Assembly: GCF_046025915.1 (NCBI RefSeq)
Contig: NZ_JAQQFR010000007.1
Span: forward strand, 1 to 64,000
Origin: Herbaspirillum rhizosphaerae_A
GTDB lineage: Bacteria; Pseudomonadota; Gammaproteobacteria; Burkholderiales; Burkholderiaceae_D
Direction: 5' to 3'
DNA: 64,000 nt
The translations under genes and the position numbers were made by a program. The notes under the pieces are model-generated. The model was not told the origin of the DNA. It did no database searches and worked only from the letters and a program-made list of their open reading frames with translations. Below, one piece after another: positions 27,221-35,166 of the stretch. The stretch's first letter is position 1. Every line of letters begins with the position of its first letter.

Positions 27221-27472
27221 ACATTGGCGGCATGGGCTGAAAAACGTGGCATCCAGATTAACTTTATCCAGCATGGACAGCCACAGTAGAACGCATATAT
27301 CGAGCGCGACAACAGGACCGTTCGTTATGACTGGCTAGAGCATTACCTGTTTGAATCGATTAATGAAATCCAGGAATTTGCCACCGGCTGGCTCCGGACC
27401 TACAATCACGAACACCCGAATATGGCGCTCGGCTGAATCACTCCGAAGCAGAAATTGACCCTCGCGGCTTAG
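27221..27472 (+). mobile_element. IS3-family orfB (integrase) remnant with two in-frame stops
   Basis: The frame starting at 27221 reads TLAAWAEKRGIQ, then QHGQPQ-stop-NAYIERDNRT, then WLRTYNHEHPNMALG-stop-ITPKQKL. This is the C-terminal part of an IS3-family transposase integrase domain. A TAG replaces an expected glutamine codon and a TGA replaces an expected glycine codon, so it is dead. The N-terminal two thirds are absent. It lies between the GT-C-like gene and the frameshifted acyltransferase. Confidence 0.82.
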
Positions 27473-27505
27473 CCTCTACTTTTATTTTTCTTAAAAATGG
27501 GGGGA

Positions 27506-28704
27506 TTACCCTCTCTTCATGCGGAAGAAAGACAGCAAGCCGCCGTTGAAATACGGGCGCTCGAAGTATAGGTAATTTAGTGAACTTAAAAACACGCACA
27601 GAGTGAATATGAAAAAATAGACGCCGACCACTCCAGAGACAGAGGAAATCTTTGGAAATAAATGCGGGATAAATTGCAATGTAAGAATATGAATCAAGTA
27701 GAACGAATAGCTTATTTTTCCTAAAAACCGGAGGGGTGTCGAGCTCATTATTTTTGACAGCATCCCTGGGTGCATCATTGCGTGATATACGATAACGCCA
27801 AAAAATAACGCGCTTAACATGAAATACCCGCTTGTTGCCGGATGGCTCACCAGTACTGCTGAAAATTTTGCCCAGATCATCATCAAGACAACCAAGCCTA
27901 TTAGCGAGCAGAACGCCAGAAATGCCGATACTTTTTTCGACATAACTAATTTACCTGGTAGCGTCAGTTCAGCAATCGCCATGCCCACCAGAAAGCTGAA
28001 CATACGCCCAATATCAAGATATGCGCCGGTGTGATAAAAAAGAATTGCAGGCTAGGCGAGGTTTCTACATTCGCCGCGATCCAGAGCAAAAGATTGTGCG
28101 GTATGAGAACAAAAATGCCGGTCGCCGCTATCAACCACCATGCTCCGACTCCCTTTAAGGACCGACATACAAAGAAAATAATAATATAAAAAAGCAACTC
28201 GATCGTTAGGGTCCAAGTTACCGGGTTAATTGTCTTGACGCCTTCAAAAAGTGGCGAAACAAAAAATAAATTCGCCACAAAATCTCCGAAGTAGAATGGC
28301 GCGACCGACATAAATAGCAACAGCACAATGTGTGCGGGAAGTAGTCGCGCAAAGCGTTTTCCGAAAAAACTGCTGAAAGTCGGCGACCTACGTCGCAATA
28401 TATTGAATATCAGAAAACCGCTCAATATGAAGAATAAGTCGACGCCCATATCTCCGGAGCGAAGGGTATTGAAAAGTCGCCGGACAACAGGCATGTCGTC
28501 CGCAAAATACTGTTGCGCATAATAAGTTGAAAAGAAATGAGTATTGAACACGAGGATGATTGCGATCGCCCGAAAACCATCAAAAATATCGATGCGCCCA
28601 GGCATATTCAGATCAAAAACATCCTTGGCGGCAATCAAAAATCGATAGATTTTTTCGCCAAACGAATCGCCTCCTGAGCGATAAATCCCACTATCCGTAC
28701 GCAT
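27506..28704 (-). pseudogene. OafA-type membrane acyltransferase, frameshifted
   Basis: Acyltransferase_3 family protein of about 400 residues that O-acylates LPS sugars. The N-terminal part (28704 down to about 28040) has the R-x10-H motif in RAIAIILVFNTH and DLFFILSGFLIF. The reading frame then ends early, while the rest of the protein (MFSFLVGMAIAEL onward, to 27506) continues in the other frame. The switch falls at a run of six A on the + strand (28036-28041); restoring one base joins ...LQFF to YHTGAYLDIGRM. Either a true inactivating indel, slip-strand variation, or a sequencing error. Confidence 0.8.
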
Positions 28705-28904
28705 AACCTGCCCTAGTTATTTGCTTTGTACGCATTACCAGAAATTGAAAATGCGGCTTATTAGTGCTGTCTGCATTGTACAGATGGAGTTGATTTTTGT
28801 TAATCTCATTGAACAGTAGGTCACCCTGACAAATAAATAGAATGTGACAAAATTTGACTGGCTGACGACTCTGCTACCATAGCAGTTCCACGATAAGCAG
28901 AAAA

Positions 28905-30017
28905 ATGCAAAGACATAACTCTCCCAGCGCGCTACCCAACTATGGTGAAACGAATTTCATCACAGGTATGCGGGCATATGCGGCATTGGTTGTTGTTCTT
29001 ATTCACGCCGGCGGCGCGGGATTGCGGCAACTTGGCGCAATAGGAAATCACTTCGCCGACATGGGCCATGCAGGCGTCTATGTCTTCTTCGTAATCTCAG
29101 GGTTTAGCGTGACAAGTTCATACCTGAGCGCGCCGTCCTACGGTTCATATCTTGCGCGTAGGATATGGCGTGTCGCGCCTCTTTATTATTTCTGGATTAT
29201 TGTTACAGCCTCAATAGCTCAAGGAACTAATTACTGGGGCCAACACTTTGGGATGGAACTTGACGCATATAACTGGTTCATGCATGTCACCTTTCTTGGA
29301 TTTCTTGATTACCGTGTAACCAACTCCATCATAGGCACCGAGTGGTCAATCCCTGTCGAGGTATTTTGGTACCTCCTCGTTCCTTACATCATGGGGCCAA
29401 TAACTCGTGCTCGCTACGGTGTGTTGATAGCGATCCCGCTATCACTAGCTATTTGTGTCGCGACCACATACCTTCCCGCTATTTTGCCACTAGATCCAGA
29501 TACAGCAGCGATAGCATTATATTGGAGCCCTATCCCTTACCTATTGGCCTATTGCCTTGGGATATCGGCTTTCAAGCTGCGGCAGATTACCCCCTCTCGT
29601 CCATACAATGTTGCTATCGCAGCAGTCCTATTGGCATCGGTCATTTATTCAACAAATCCACCGCTATTTAATCGGTTCGTATACAACGACCTCGTGTTCA
29701 CGTCGTTTGCGACGTTCGCACTGATATGCCTTGGGTCGCCCAAAAGCTTTATATGTAGAATCTTTTTCCAGAATCGCATATGTCTTTTCTTGGGAACCAT
29801 AAGTTACGGTATTTACCTCAGTCATCTTCCGATCAAGGAAGCTCTTGTAAAAATTGTGCCTTCCGCAGAAGGAAGCTTGGGAGGCTTTCTCTTGGTCGCA
29901 TTACTATCAATCATCGTATCCACGGCAACCTATTATTTGATAGAGCGCCGTGGCCTAGCGATAAGCAAGTGGTTTGAAAGACGACTGTTATCCTCGGTCA
30001 ATAGTAGCCGTCGGTGA
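28905..30017 (+). CDS. OafA-type membrane O-acyltransferase
   Basis: 370-aa acyltransferase_3 family protein with about ten membrane helices. It has the R-x10-H motif in RAYAALVVVLIH, VFFVISGFSVT and the C-terminal YGIYLSHLP segment. Members transfer acetyl or other acyl groups to polysaccharide or LPS sugars at the inner membrane. It is intact, unlike the divergent homologue at 27506-28704, and the two share a 200-base intergenic region. IS3-family remnants lie on the outer side of both genes. Confidence 0.88.
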   Translation: MQRHNSPSALPNYGETNFITGMRAYAALVVVLIHAGGAGLRQLGAIGNHFADMGHAGVYVFFVISGFSVTSSYLSAPSYGSYLARRIWRVAPLYYFWIIVTASIAQGTNYWGQHFGMELDAYNWFMHVTFLGFLDYRVTNSIIGTEWSIPVEVFWYLLVPYIMGPITRARYGVLIAIPLSLAICVATTYLPAILPLDPDTAAIALYWSPIPYLLAYCLGISAFKLRQITPSRPYNVAIAAVLLASVIYSTNPPLFNRFVYNDLVFTSFATFALICLGSPKSFICRIFFQNRICLFLGTISYGIYLSHLPIKEALVKIVPSAEGSLGGFLLVALLSIIVSTATYYLIERRGLAISKWFERRLLSSVNSSRR

Positions 30018-30259
30018 CCCGTACATATGGCATCACGGATAAAATTCCTGCATTAATTGCGACGTTGTTCCGCAGTAAATGAGAGAGTTCTTTGATTGGC
30101 CACAAGAGAGGTGGCCTCGATTGTTTGGACGAGAATTTTCCGTTGTTAAGTGGCTCTTTGCAGAAATAAAGTCATCTACGCGGCCTGTTTCAAGGCAGAC
30201 AGATGCCAGTGGTAAAACGTATCGGTGTCAACAGATAAACGAAGCCTTGCCTCACCGAA

Positions 30260-30710
30260 ATGTAGGTGATTCCGGCTGCCGGCGAATGGATGTTCCAGAT
30301 GTAATTCGTCAATACGCATCTGCATCAAATCAGTCTCACCGATTTGCTCAGGCGGGTAAGAAGCCGTCGATCACGCCAGCGGCAGAATCTTGCATTGTCG
30401 GGAAACCGGTAGATCGTGAACTCGTCGATCATTTCTTTGCGCTCAGCAATCCCGCCTTGGTGAACGTGCCGCCTAAAAAAAATCCTCAGGCGTCAGCTGA
30501 CCTATCTTTGCATACAGTGTCTTGATGTCCGGTGCATTGTCGGTCTTCCGGTGTTCGATCCACTCTCAATCACGTCGGCTGCGCGTTCCAGCAATTGCCG
30601 TTTCCATTCCGTTACCTGATTCGAATGGCCTTCATATTACTGTGCAATTTCCGTCAGCGTTTTATCTCCCATAACGCTGCCAACGCCACTTTGGCTTTGA
30701 AGTTTCCTGT
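30260..30710 (-). mobile_element. decayed IS3-family element (orfA and start of orfB)
   Basis: Read on the minus strand, fragments in shifting frames spell an IS3-family transposase: FKAKVALAAL, GDKTLTEIAQ, NQVTEWKRQLLERAAD, APDIKTLYAKIGQLT (orfA), and further on MRIDELHLEHPFAGSR (start of orfB). Several frameshifts and stops separate them, so no product is possible. The orfA end abuts the rfbC stop codon. The adjoining 30018-30259 shows nothing recognisable. The sequence type differs from the remnant at 27.1-27.5 kb, so at least two IS3 elements have been here. Confidence 0.78.
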
Positions 30711-30721
30711 GAGCAGTATCT

Positions 30722-31267
30722 TTACGCAAAAACCTCAGCATCGGCCAGCAATTTCCCGATTTGATCTTTACCGGAAAGCTGTGCCGCACCATCAATCGGC
30801 CATTCGATGCCAATAGCAGGATCGCTCCACAGAATAGAGCGCTCGAATTCCGGAGCCCAATAGTCGGTAGTTTTGTATAAAAATTCTGCAGAATCGCTGG
30901 TAACGAGAAAGCCATGTGCGAAGCCCGGTGGCACCCATAGCTGGCGCTTGTTGTCAGCGGACAGCGTCACTCCCACCCAGCGTCCAAATGTAGGCGAGCT
31001 TTTTCGGATATCCACAGCGACATCAAAAACTTCACCAGACACCACACGCACCAATTTCCCCTGAGGATTCTGGATCTGATAGTGCAAACCGCGCAAAACA
31101 TTTTTTGTAGATTTAGAGTGATTGTCTTGGACAAAATCGACCGTGATACCAGTCAGCTCATTGAAACTGCGCTCATTGAAGCTCTCATAAAAGAAACCAC
31201 GATCGTCGCCGAATACTTTAGGTTCAACGATGAGTACGTCCGAGAGGTCAGTCTGTTTAATTTGCAT
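30722..31267 (-). CDS. rfbC: dTDP-4-dehydrorhamnose 3,5-epimerase
   Basis: 181-aa cupin-fold enzyme converting dTDP-4-keto-6-deoxyglucose to dTDP-4-keto-L-rhamnose. RGLHYQ contains the catalytic His62, followed by KLVRVVSGEVFDVAVDIR and the WVPPGFAHGF block. It lies 2 bases after rfbA. Its stop codon is bordered by the decayed IS3 element, and no rfbD follows. Confidence 0.95.
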   Translation of the reverse strand: MQIKQTDLSDVLIVEPKVFGDDRGFFYESFNERSFNELTGITVDFVQDNHSKSTKNVLRGLHYQIQNPQGKLVRVVSGEVFDVAVDIRKSSPTFGRWVGVTLSADNKRQLWVPPGFAHGFLVTSDSAEFLYKTTDYWAPEFERSILWSDPAIGIEWPIDGAAQLSGKDQIGKLLADAEVFA

Positions 31268-31269
31268 CT

Positions 31270-32166
31270 TCAGTACACCTTGTCAGTCAGTAAACGCAAC
31301 AAATATTGACCATAGCCATTTTTCTTTAGCGGTTGCGCCAATACGTCGAGTTGCGTGGCTGTGATGTATCCCTTGCGATAGGCGATCTCCTCCGGGCATG
31401 CCACTTTCAGCCCTTGGCGGTTTTCGATAGTGGCAATGAACTGCCCGGCGTCCAGCAGCGACTCGTGCGTGCCCGTGTCGAGCCATGCCATCCCGCGCCC
31501 CATTAACTCAACTGTGAGCTCATTGCGTTCGAGGTAGACACGATTGACGTCGGTGATTTCCAACTCCCCGCGCTCAGATGGCTTGATGTTGGCGGCGATG
31601 TCGCAGACCTGTTGATCGTAAAAATATAAACCTGTGACTGCATAGTTGGATTTTGGCCGTTGCGGCTTTTCTTCAATGCTGACGGCATGACGCTCACTGT
31701 CAAATTCAACAACACCGTAGCGCTCTGGATCATGCACATGGTAGGCAAAGACCGTCGAGCCCCCCGTCCGTGCAGAGGCGGCACGCAATTGACTGTCGAA
31801 ATCGTGACCGTAATAGATGTTATCCCCGAGGATTAAGGCAGAAGGGGAATTTCCGATAAAATCCCGTCCGATAATAAATGCCTGCGCCAGACCATCCGGT
31901 GTCGGCTGCACGGCATAACTGAGCTCTATACCCCATTGTGTTCCGTCGCCGAGCAATTCCTTGAAGCGCGGCGTGTCCTGTGGCGTTGAGATAATCAGGA
32001 TTTCGCGAATTCCAGCAAGCATCAGCGTCGTCAGCGGATAATAAATCATCGGTTTATCGTAAACCGGCAGCAGCTGTTTGGAGACCGCCATCGTAACCGG
32101 ATACAGTCGGGTACCCGAGCCACCGGCCAGGATAATGCCTTTGCGATTTTGCGCAGCCGTTGTCAT
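31270..32166 (-). CDS. rfbA: glucose-1-phosphate thymidylyltransferase
   Basis: 298-aa enzyme making dTDP-glucose from dTTP and glucose 1-phosphate. The nucleotide-binding GGSGTRLYP motif is at residues 15-23, with KQLLPVYDKPMIYYPL and the EKPQRPKSNYAVTGLYFYD block. It overlaps rfbB by 4 bases (ATGA) and is followed directly by rfbC. Confidence 0.96.
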   Translation of the reverse strand: MTTAAQNRKGIILAGGSGTRLYPVTMAVSKQLLPVYDKPMIYYPLTTLMLAGIREILIISTPQDTPRFKELLGDGTQWGIELSYAVQPTPDGLAQAFIIGRDFIGNSPSALILGDNIYYGHDFDSQLRAASARTGGSTVFAYHVHDPERYGVVEFDSERHAVSIEEKPQRPKSNYAVTGLYFYDQQVCDIAANIKPSERGELEITDVNRVYLERNELTVELMGRGMAWLDTGTHESLLDAGQFIATIENRQGLKVACPEEIAYRKGYITATQLDVLAQPLKKNGYGQYLLRLLTDKVY

Positions 32167-33245
32167 TGCATTGCCTTTATAGCACCTTGGCGCTGACTAT
32201 AGTTCTGGTCAACCCACTTCAAATACTCGCCCGATTGAATATCAGCGACCCAGGCCTGATTCTCCAAGTACCACTGCACCGTCTTGCGAATACCGGTTTC
32301 AAAAGTCTCCATTGGTTTCCAGCCTAAGTCACGCTCAATCTTTCGCGCATCGATAGCGTAGCGGCGATCATGTCCCAGGCGATCAGCAACGAAGGTGATT
32401 TGATCGCGATAACTGCCAGCACTCTTTGGACTAAGTCTATCCAGAATGTCGCATAAGACATGTACCACATCCAAATTGGTCTTTTCGTTCCAGCCGCCTA
32501 TGTTATAGACCTCACCCGGTACTCCCGCTTCCAACACGCGGCGGATTGCAGCGCAATGGTCGCTTACATAGAGCCAGTCGCGCACCTGCTGGCCATCCCC
32601 ATAAACAGGCAGCGGCTTACCTGACAGGGCATTCGCAATGATCAATGGGATAAGCTTTTCCGGGAAATGATAAGGGCCGTAATTGTTGGAGCAATTGGTC
32701 GTCAGAGTGGGCAAACCGTAGGTATGGTGATACGACCGTACCAAGTGATCGGATGCCGCCTTGGAGGCAGAATAGGGACTATTGGGGGCGTACTGGCTGG
32801 TTTCTGTAAACGGCGCATCATGCGTCCCCAGAGTTCCATACACCTCGTCCGTAGAGACGTGTAAAAAGCGGAAAGTGACCTTGTCAGCATCTGGCAAACT
32901 GGCCCAATGCGCGCGTACGGCCTCCAGCAGACCAAAGGTGCCATTCACATTGGTTTCAATGAAGGCAGCAGGACCATGGATCGAGCGATCTACATGGCTT
33001 TCGGCGGCGAAGTGAATGATGGCACGTGGCTTGTATTGCGCAAATAACGCAGCGACCCGCACTTTATCACCGATATCGCCCTGCACAAAAATATGCCGAG
33101 GATCCTGACTAACACTTACCAAGTTATTCATGCTACCCGCGTAGGTCAATTTATCGAAATTGACTACCGCTTCGTCATTTTTGGCGAGCCAATCGAGAAT
33201 AAAATTGGAACCGATAAAACCGGCCCCTCCTGTAACGAAAATCAT
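32163..33245 (-). CDS. rfbB: dTDP-glucose 4,6-dehydratase
   Basis: 360-aa SDR enzyme with TGGAGFIGSNF at the N-terminus, the STDEVYG triad segment and the YSASKAASDH catalytic pair. It makes dTDP-4-keto-6-deoxyglucose. An AGGA ribosome-binding site precedes the ATG at 33245. It is the first gene of the rfbB-rfbA-rfbC operon and diverges from apaH. Confidence 0.96.
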   Translation of the reverse strand: MIFVTGGAGFIGSNFILDWLAKNDEAVVNFDKLTYAGSMNNLVSVSQDPRHIFVQGDIGDKVRVAALFAQYKPRAIIHFAAESHVDRSIHGPAAFIETNVNGTFGLLEAVRAHWASLPDADKVTFRFLHVSTDEVYGTLGTHDAPFTETSQYAPNSPYSASKAASDHLVRSYHHTYGLPTLTTNCSNNYGPYHFPEKLIPLIIANALSGKPLPVYGDGQQVRDWLYVSDHCAAIRRVLEAGVPGEVYNIGGWNEKTNLDVVHVLCDILDRLSPKSAGSYRDQITFVADRLGHDRRYAIDARKIERDLGWKPMETFETGIRKTVQWYLENQAWVADIQSGEYLKWVDQNYSQRQGAIKAMQ

Positions 33246-33588
33246 CTGGTTGTCCTAAGTGCGTTCAAATAAATAGCGGGCCACATACACTAAGAGCGAT
33301 ACTACATAGGCACTCTGAATTTACGGGTAACTTTGGATTATCCACTATTTATAGCCGGGTTTGAATTATCAAAATGACATTCAATCATCCCTGGTAGGGT
33401 AATGACATTCAAGGAAAGGCCGCCACTGCAAATTAGCAATGAATTATTCTAGTTAAAAATAGTGATGTCATGAAAAAACCTCGTACTGCGCCGGAACGCA
33501 GGAAATGAAACACGACTGCCGCCACTAGTCGTTCGCGACAGAGTCAAAATTGCTCAATTAAACTACTATTCTTACCATTTGTTTGCTA
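33246..33588. other. divergent intergenic region between rfbB and apaH
   Basis: 343 bases of AT-rich sequence between two divergent start codons. It should contain promoters for the rfb operon and for apaH. I cannot point to a convincing -35/-10 pair. A perfect 12-base direct repeat is present (separate entry). No RNA gene or open frame of note was seen. Confidence 0.5.
33373..33412. repeat. 12-bp direct repeat in the rfbB-apaH intergenic region
   Basis: AATGACATTCAA occurs at 33373-33384 and again at 33401-33412, 28 bases apart start to start (between two and three helical turns). Tandem copies in a divergent promoter region can be regulator half-sites, but no regulator is known for this motif. 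Confidence 0.5.
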
Positions 33589-34410
33589 ATGTCCATCACC
33601 TACACTATCGGCGACCTTCAAGGCTGCTGCCAATCACTGCAACAGTTGCTGGATTTAATCGATAAGTCCTCGCCAAATGCCCAACTCCTGTTCCTTGGCG
33701 ACCTGATCAATCGCGGTCCGCGGTCGCTTCAGACCCTGCGCCACATCCGCGCCCTCGGGGACCGCGCCCAGACTGTCCTCGGCAACCACGACCTCCACCT
33801 GCTCGCTGTGTCGCAAGGCATTCGCCCTCTCCATGCGACCGATACGTTGCAAGACATCCTGATCGCCCCCGACCGTGACGAACTGATCGATTGGCTGCGC
33901 CATCGACCTTTGGCCTTGTTCGAACAAGGCCATCTCCTATTCCACGCGGGGGTCCTGCCGGAATGGGATGCCGAAAAAGTGATGTCACTGGCGCATGAAG
34001 TGGAAACCAAACTGCGCGGCCCGGACTGGGTAGACTTTTTACGTCATATGTATGGCAATGAGCCGGCAATATGGTCGGATGACCTTGAAGGCTATGATCG
34101 TCTGCGCTGCATTATCAATACCCTGACGCGCATCCGCTTTTGCAGGCCTGACGGCGGCATCGATTTCAAGATCAAGGAGGGCGCCGGCGCTGCGCCTGAA
34201 GGCTACGTACCGTGGTTCGATATGCCGGGACGCAAGACCGCCGACGTGACTTGCGTCTTTGGTCATTGGTCTGCACTGGGATTGACGCTGCGCCCAAATC
34301 TCATGGGGCTCGACACAGGCTGCGTCTGGGGCGGAAAACTTACTGCGGTGCGGCTTGAGGATCGTGCGCTGTTTCAAGTGGATTGCCCGCAGGCGCAGAA
34401 GCACGGCTGA
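33589..34410 (+). CDS. apaH: symmetrical bis(5'-nucleosyl)-tetraphosphatase
   Basis: 273-aa metallophosphoesterase that splits Ap4A into two ADP. The blocks IGDLQGC, FLGDLINRGP, LGNHDLHLLA and LFHAG are the family's metal-binding motifs in order. The start is ATG 33589 (MSITYTIGDLQG); a TTG two codons earlier is discounted. It stands alone on the + strand, and its 3' end overlaps the convergent acyltransferase gene by 71 bases. Confidence 0.95.
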   Translation: MSITYTIGDLQGCCQSLQQLLDLIDKSSPNAQLLFLGDLINRGPRSLQTLRHIRALGDRAQTVLGNHDLHLLAVSQGIRPLHATDTLQDILIAPDRDELIDWLRHRPLALFEQGHLLFHAGVLPEWDAEKVMSLAHEVETKLRGPDWVDFLRHMYGNEPAIWSDDLEGYDRLRCIINTLTRIRFCRPDGGIDFKIKEGAGAAPEGYVPWFDMPGRKTADVTCVFGHWSALGLTLRPNLMGLDTGCVWGGKLTAVRLEDRALFQVDCPQAQKHG

Positions 34411-35149
34411 TATCCTCCGGCACATAACCCAACCCGTCCGCCACTACCTTGCGGGCGGCGACAGCCAGTTCGCGGCGATGCGCGCCTTCGGTTGAAATTG
34501 AAGGCAGCTGCCTCAATTCCGCCGTCATGGAACGCGCCTTCAGAATCCCCAGAATGCTTTCCACGATGGTCGTGTCACCGATAAAATCGGCGGCAGGGTG
34601 ATAATTCCCCTGCGCATCCAGATAGCGCAGCGCATAAGGTTGCACCGGCACCTTCGCATCAAGTGCGGCTTCAAACAGGTTCGCATGAAACGGCAGCAAC
34701 TTGCCTTGGGCAGCGGTCGTTCCTTCCGGGAAGAAGGCGACGCGGTCGCCGGCTTCGATACTTTCCACCAATCCCTTGAAAATCCGGCGCACGTCGCTGG
34801 CTTTGCCGCGCGAGATGAAAATCGTGCCGGTTTTTGCGCATAGCCAGCCGATGAAGGGCCAGCTCCGGATGTCCGATTTGGCGACGAAACGGCATGGCTG
34901 CATCGAGTTCACGACAAAAATATCCAGCCATGAGATGTGATTGGCCACGATCAGCGATCGCGCCGGTGCCGTCACGCTATCCAGCGGATGGATGACTACG
35001 CGGATACCGCAGATGCCCAGCACCTGGCGTGACCAACGGCGGATATGGCCTTCGCGTCGCGCCGGGCCGACCCAGGGAAAGATGAAGGCGCAAATCGCCA
35101 TGCCAAGAAACAAATGCGCAACCAGGCGCAGTATGCGAAAAGGAAGCAT
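34340..35149 (-). CDS. 1-acyl-glycerol-3-phosphate acyltransferase (PlsC family)
   Basis: 269-aa membrane-associated acyltransferase of phospholipid synthesis. A hydrophobic N-terminus (residues 5-30) is followed by the HX4D motif in NHISWLD and the FPEGTT motif that binds the glycerol phosphate. The start MLPFRILRLV at 35149 lies 17 bases after the pyrC' stop, so it is probably the last gene of the pyr cluster. The C-terminal tail of about 25 residues beyond the fold is encoded opposite the end of apaH. Confidence 0.9.
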   Translation of the reverse strand: MLPFRILRLVAHLFLGMAICAFIFPWVGPARREGHIRRWSRQVLGICGIRVVIHPLDSVTAPARSLIVANHISWLDIFVVNSMQPCRFVAKSDIRSWPFIGWLCAKTGTIFISRGKASDVRRIFKGLVESIEAGDRVAFFPEGTTAAQGKLLPFHANLFEAALDAKVPVQPYALRYLDAQGNYHPAADFIGDTTIVESILGILKARSMTAELRQLPSISTEGAHRRELAVAARKVVADGLGYVPEDISRASAPAGNPLETAHDPQAAPQ

Positions 35150-35166
35150 CGCTTTTTCTTCTGAGG

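Noticed and set aside
28030..28045. Programmed -1 ribosomal frameshift in the acyltransferase gene
   Set aside because: The local sequence C-TTT-TTT does not form a full slippery heptamer because the first codon would mispair, and no downstream pseudoknot was seen; a plain indel is simpler.
28854..28880. Possible sigma-70 promoter (TTGACT ... TACCAT) before the acyltransferase at 28905
   Set aside because: The spacer is only 15 bases and the -10 is poor, so it is not listed as a feature.
30079..30525. 148-codon plus-strand open frame after the second acyltransferase
   Set aside because: It is antisense to the recognisable IS3-family fragments between 30260 and 30710 and has no motif of its own.
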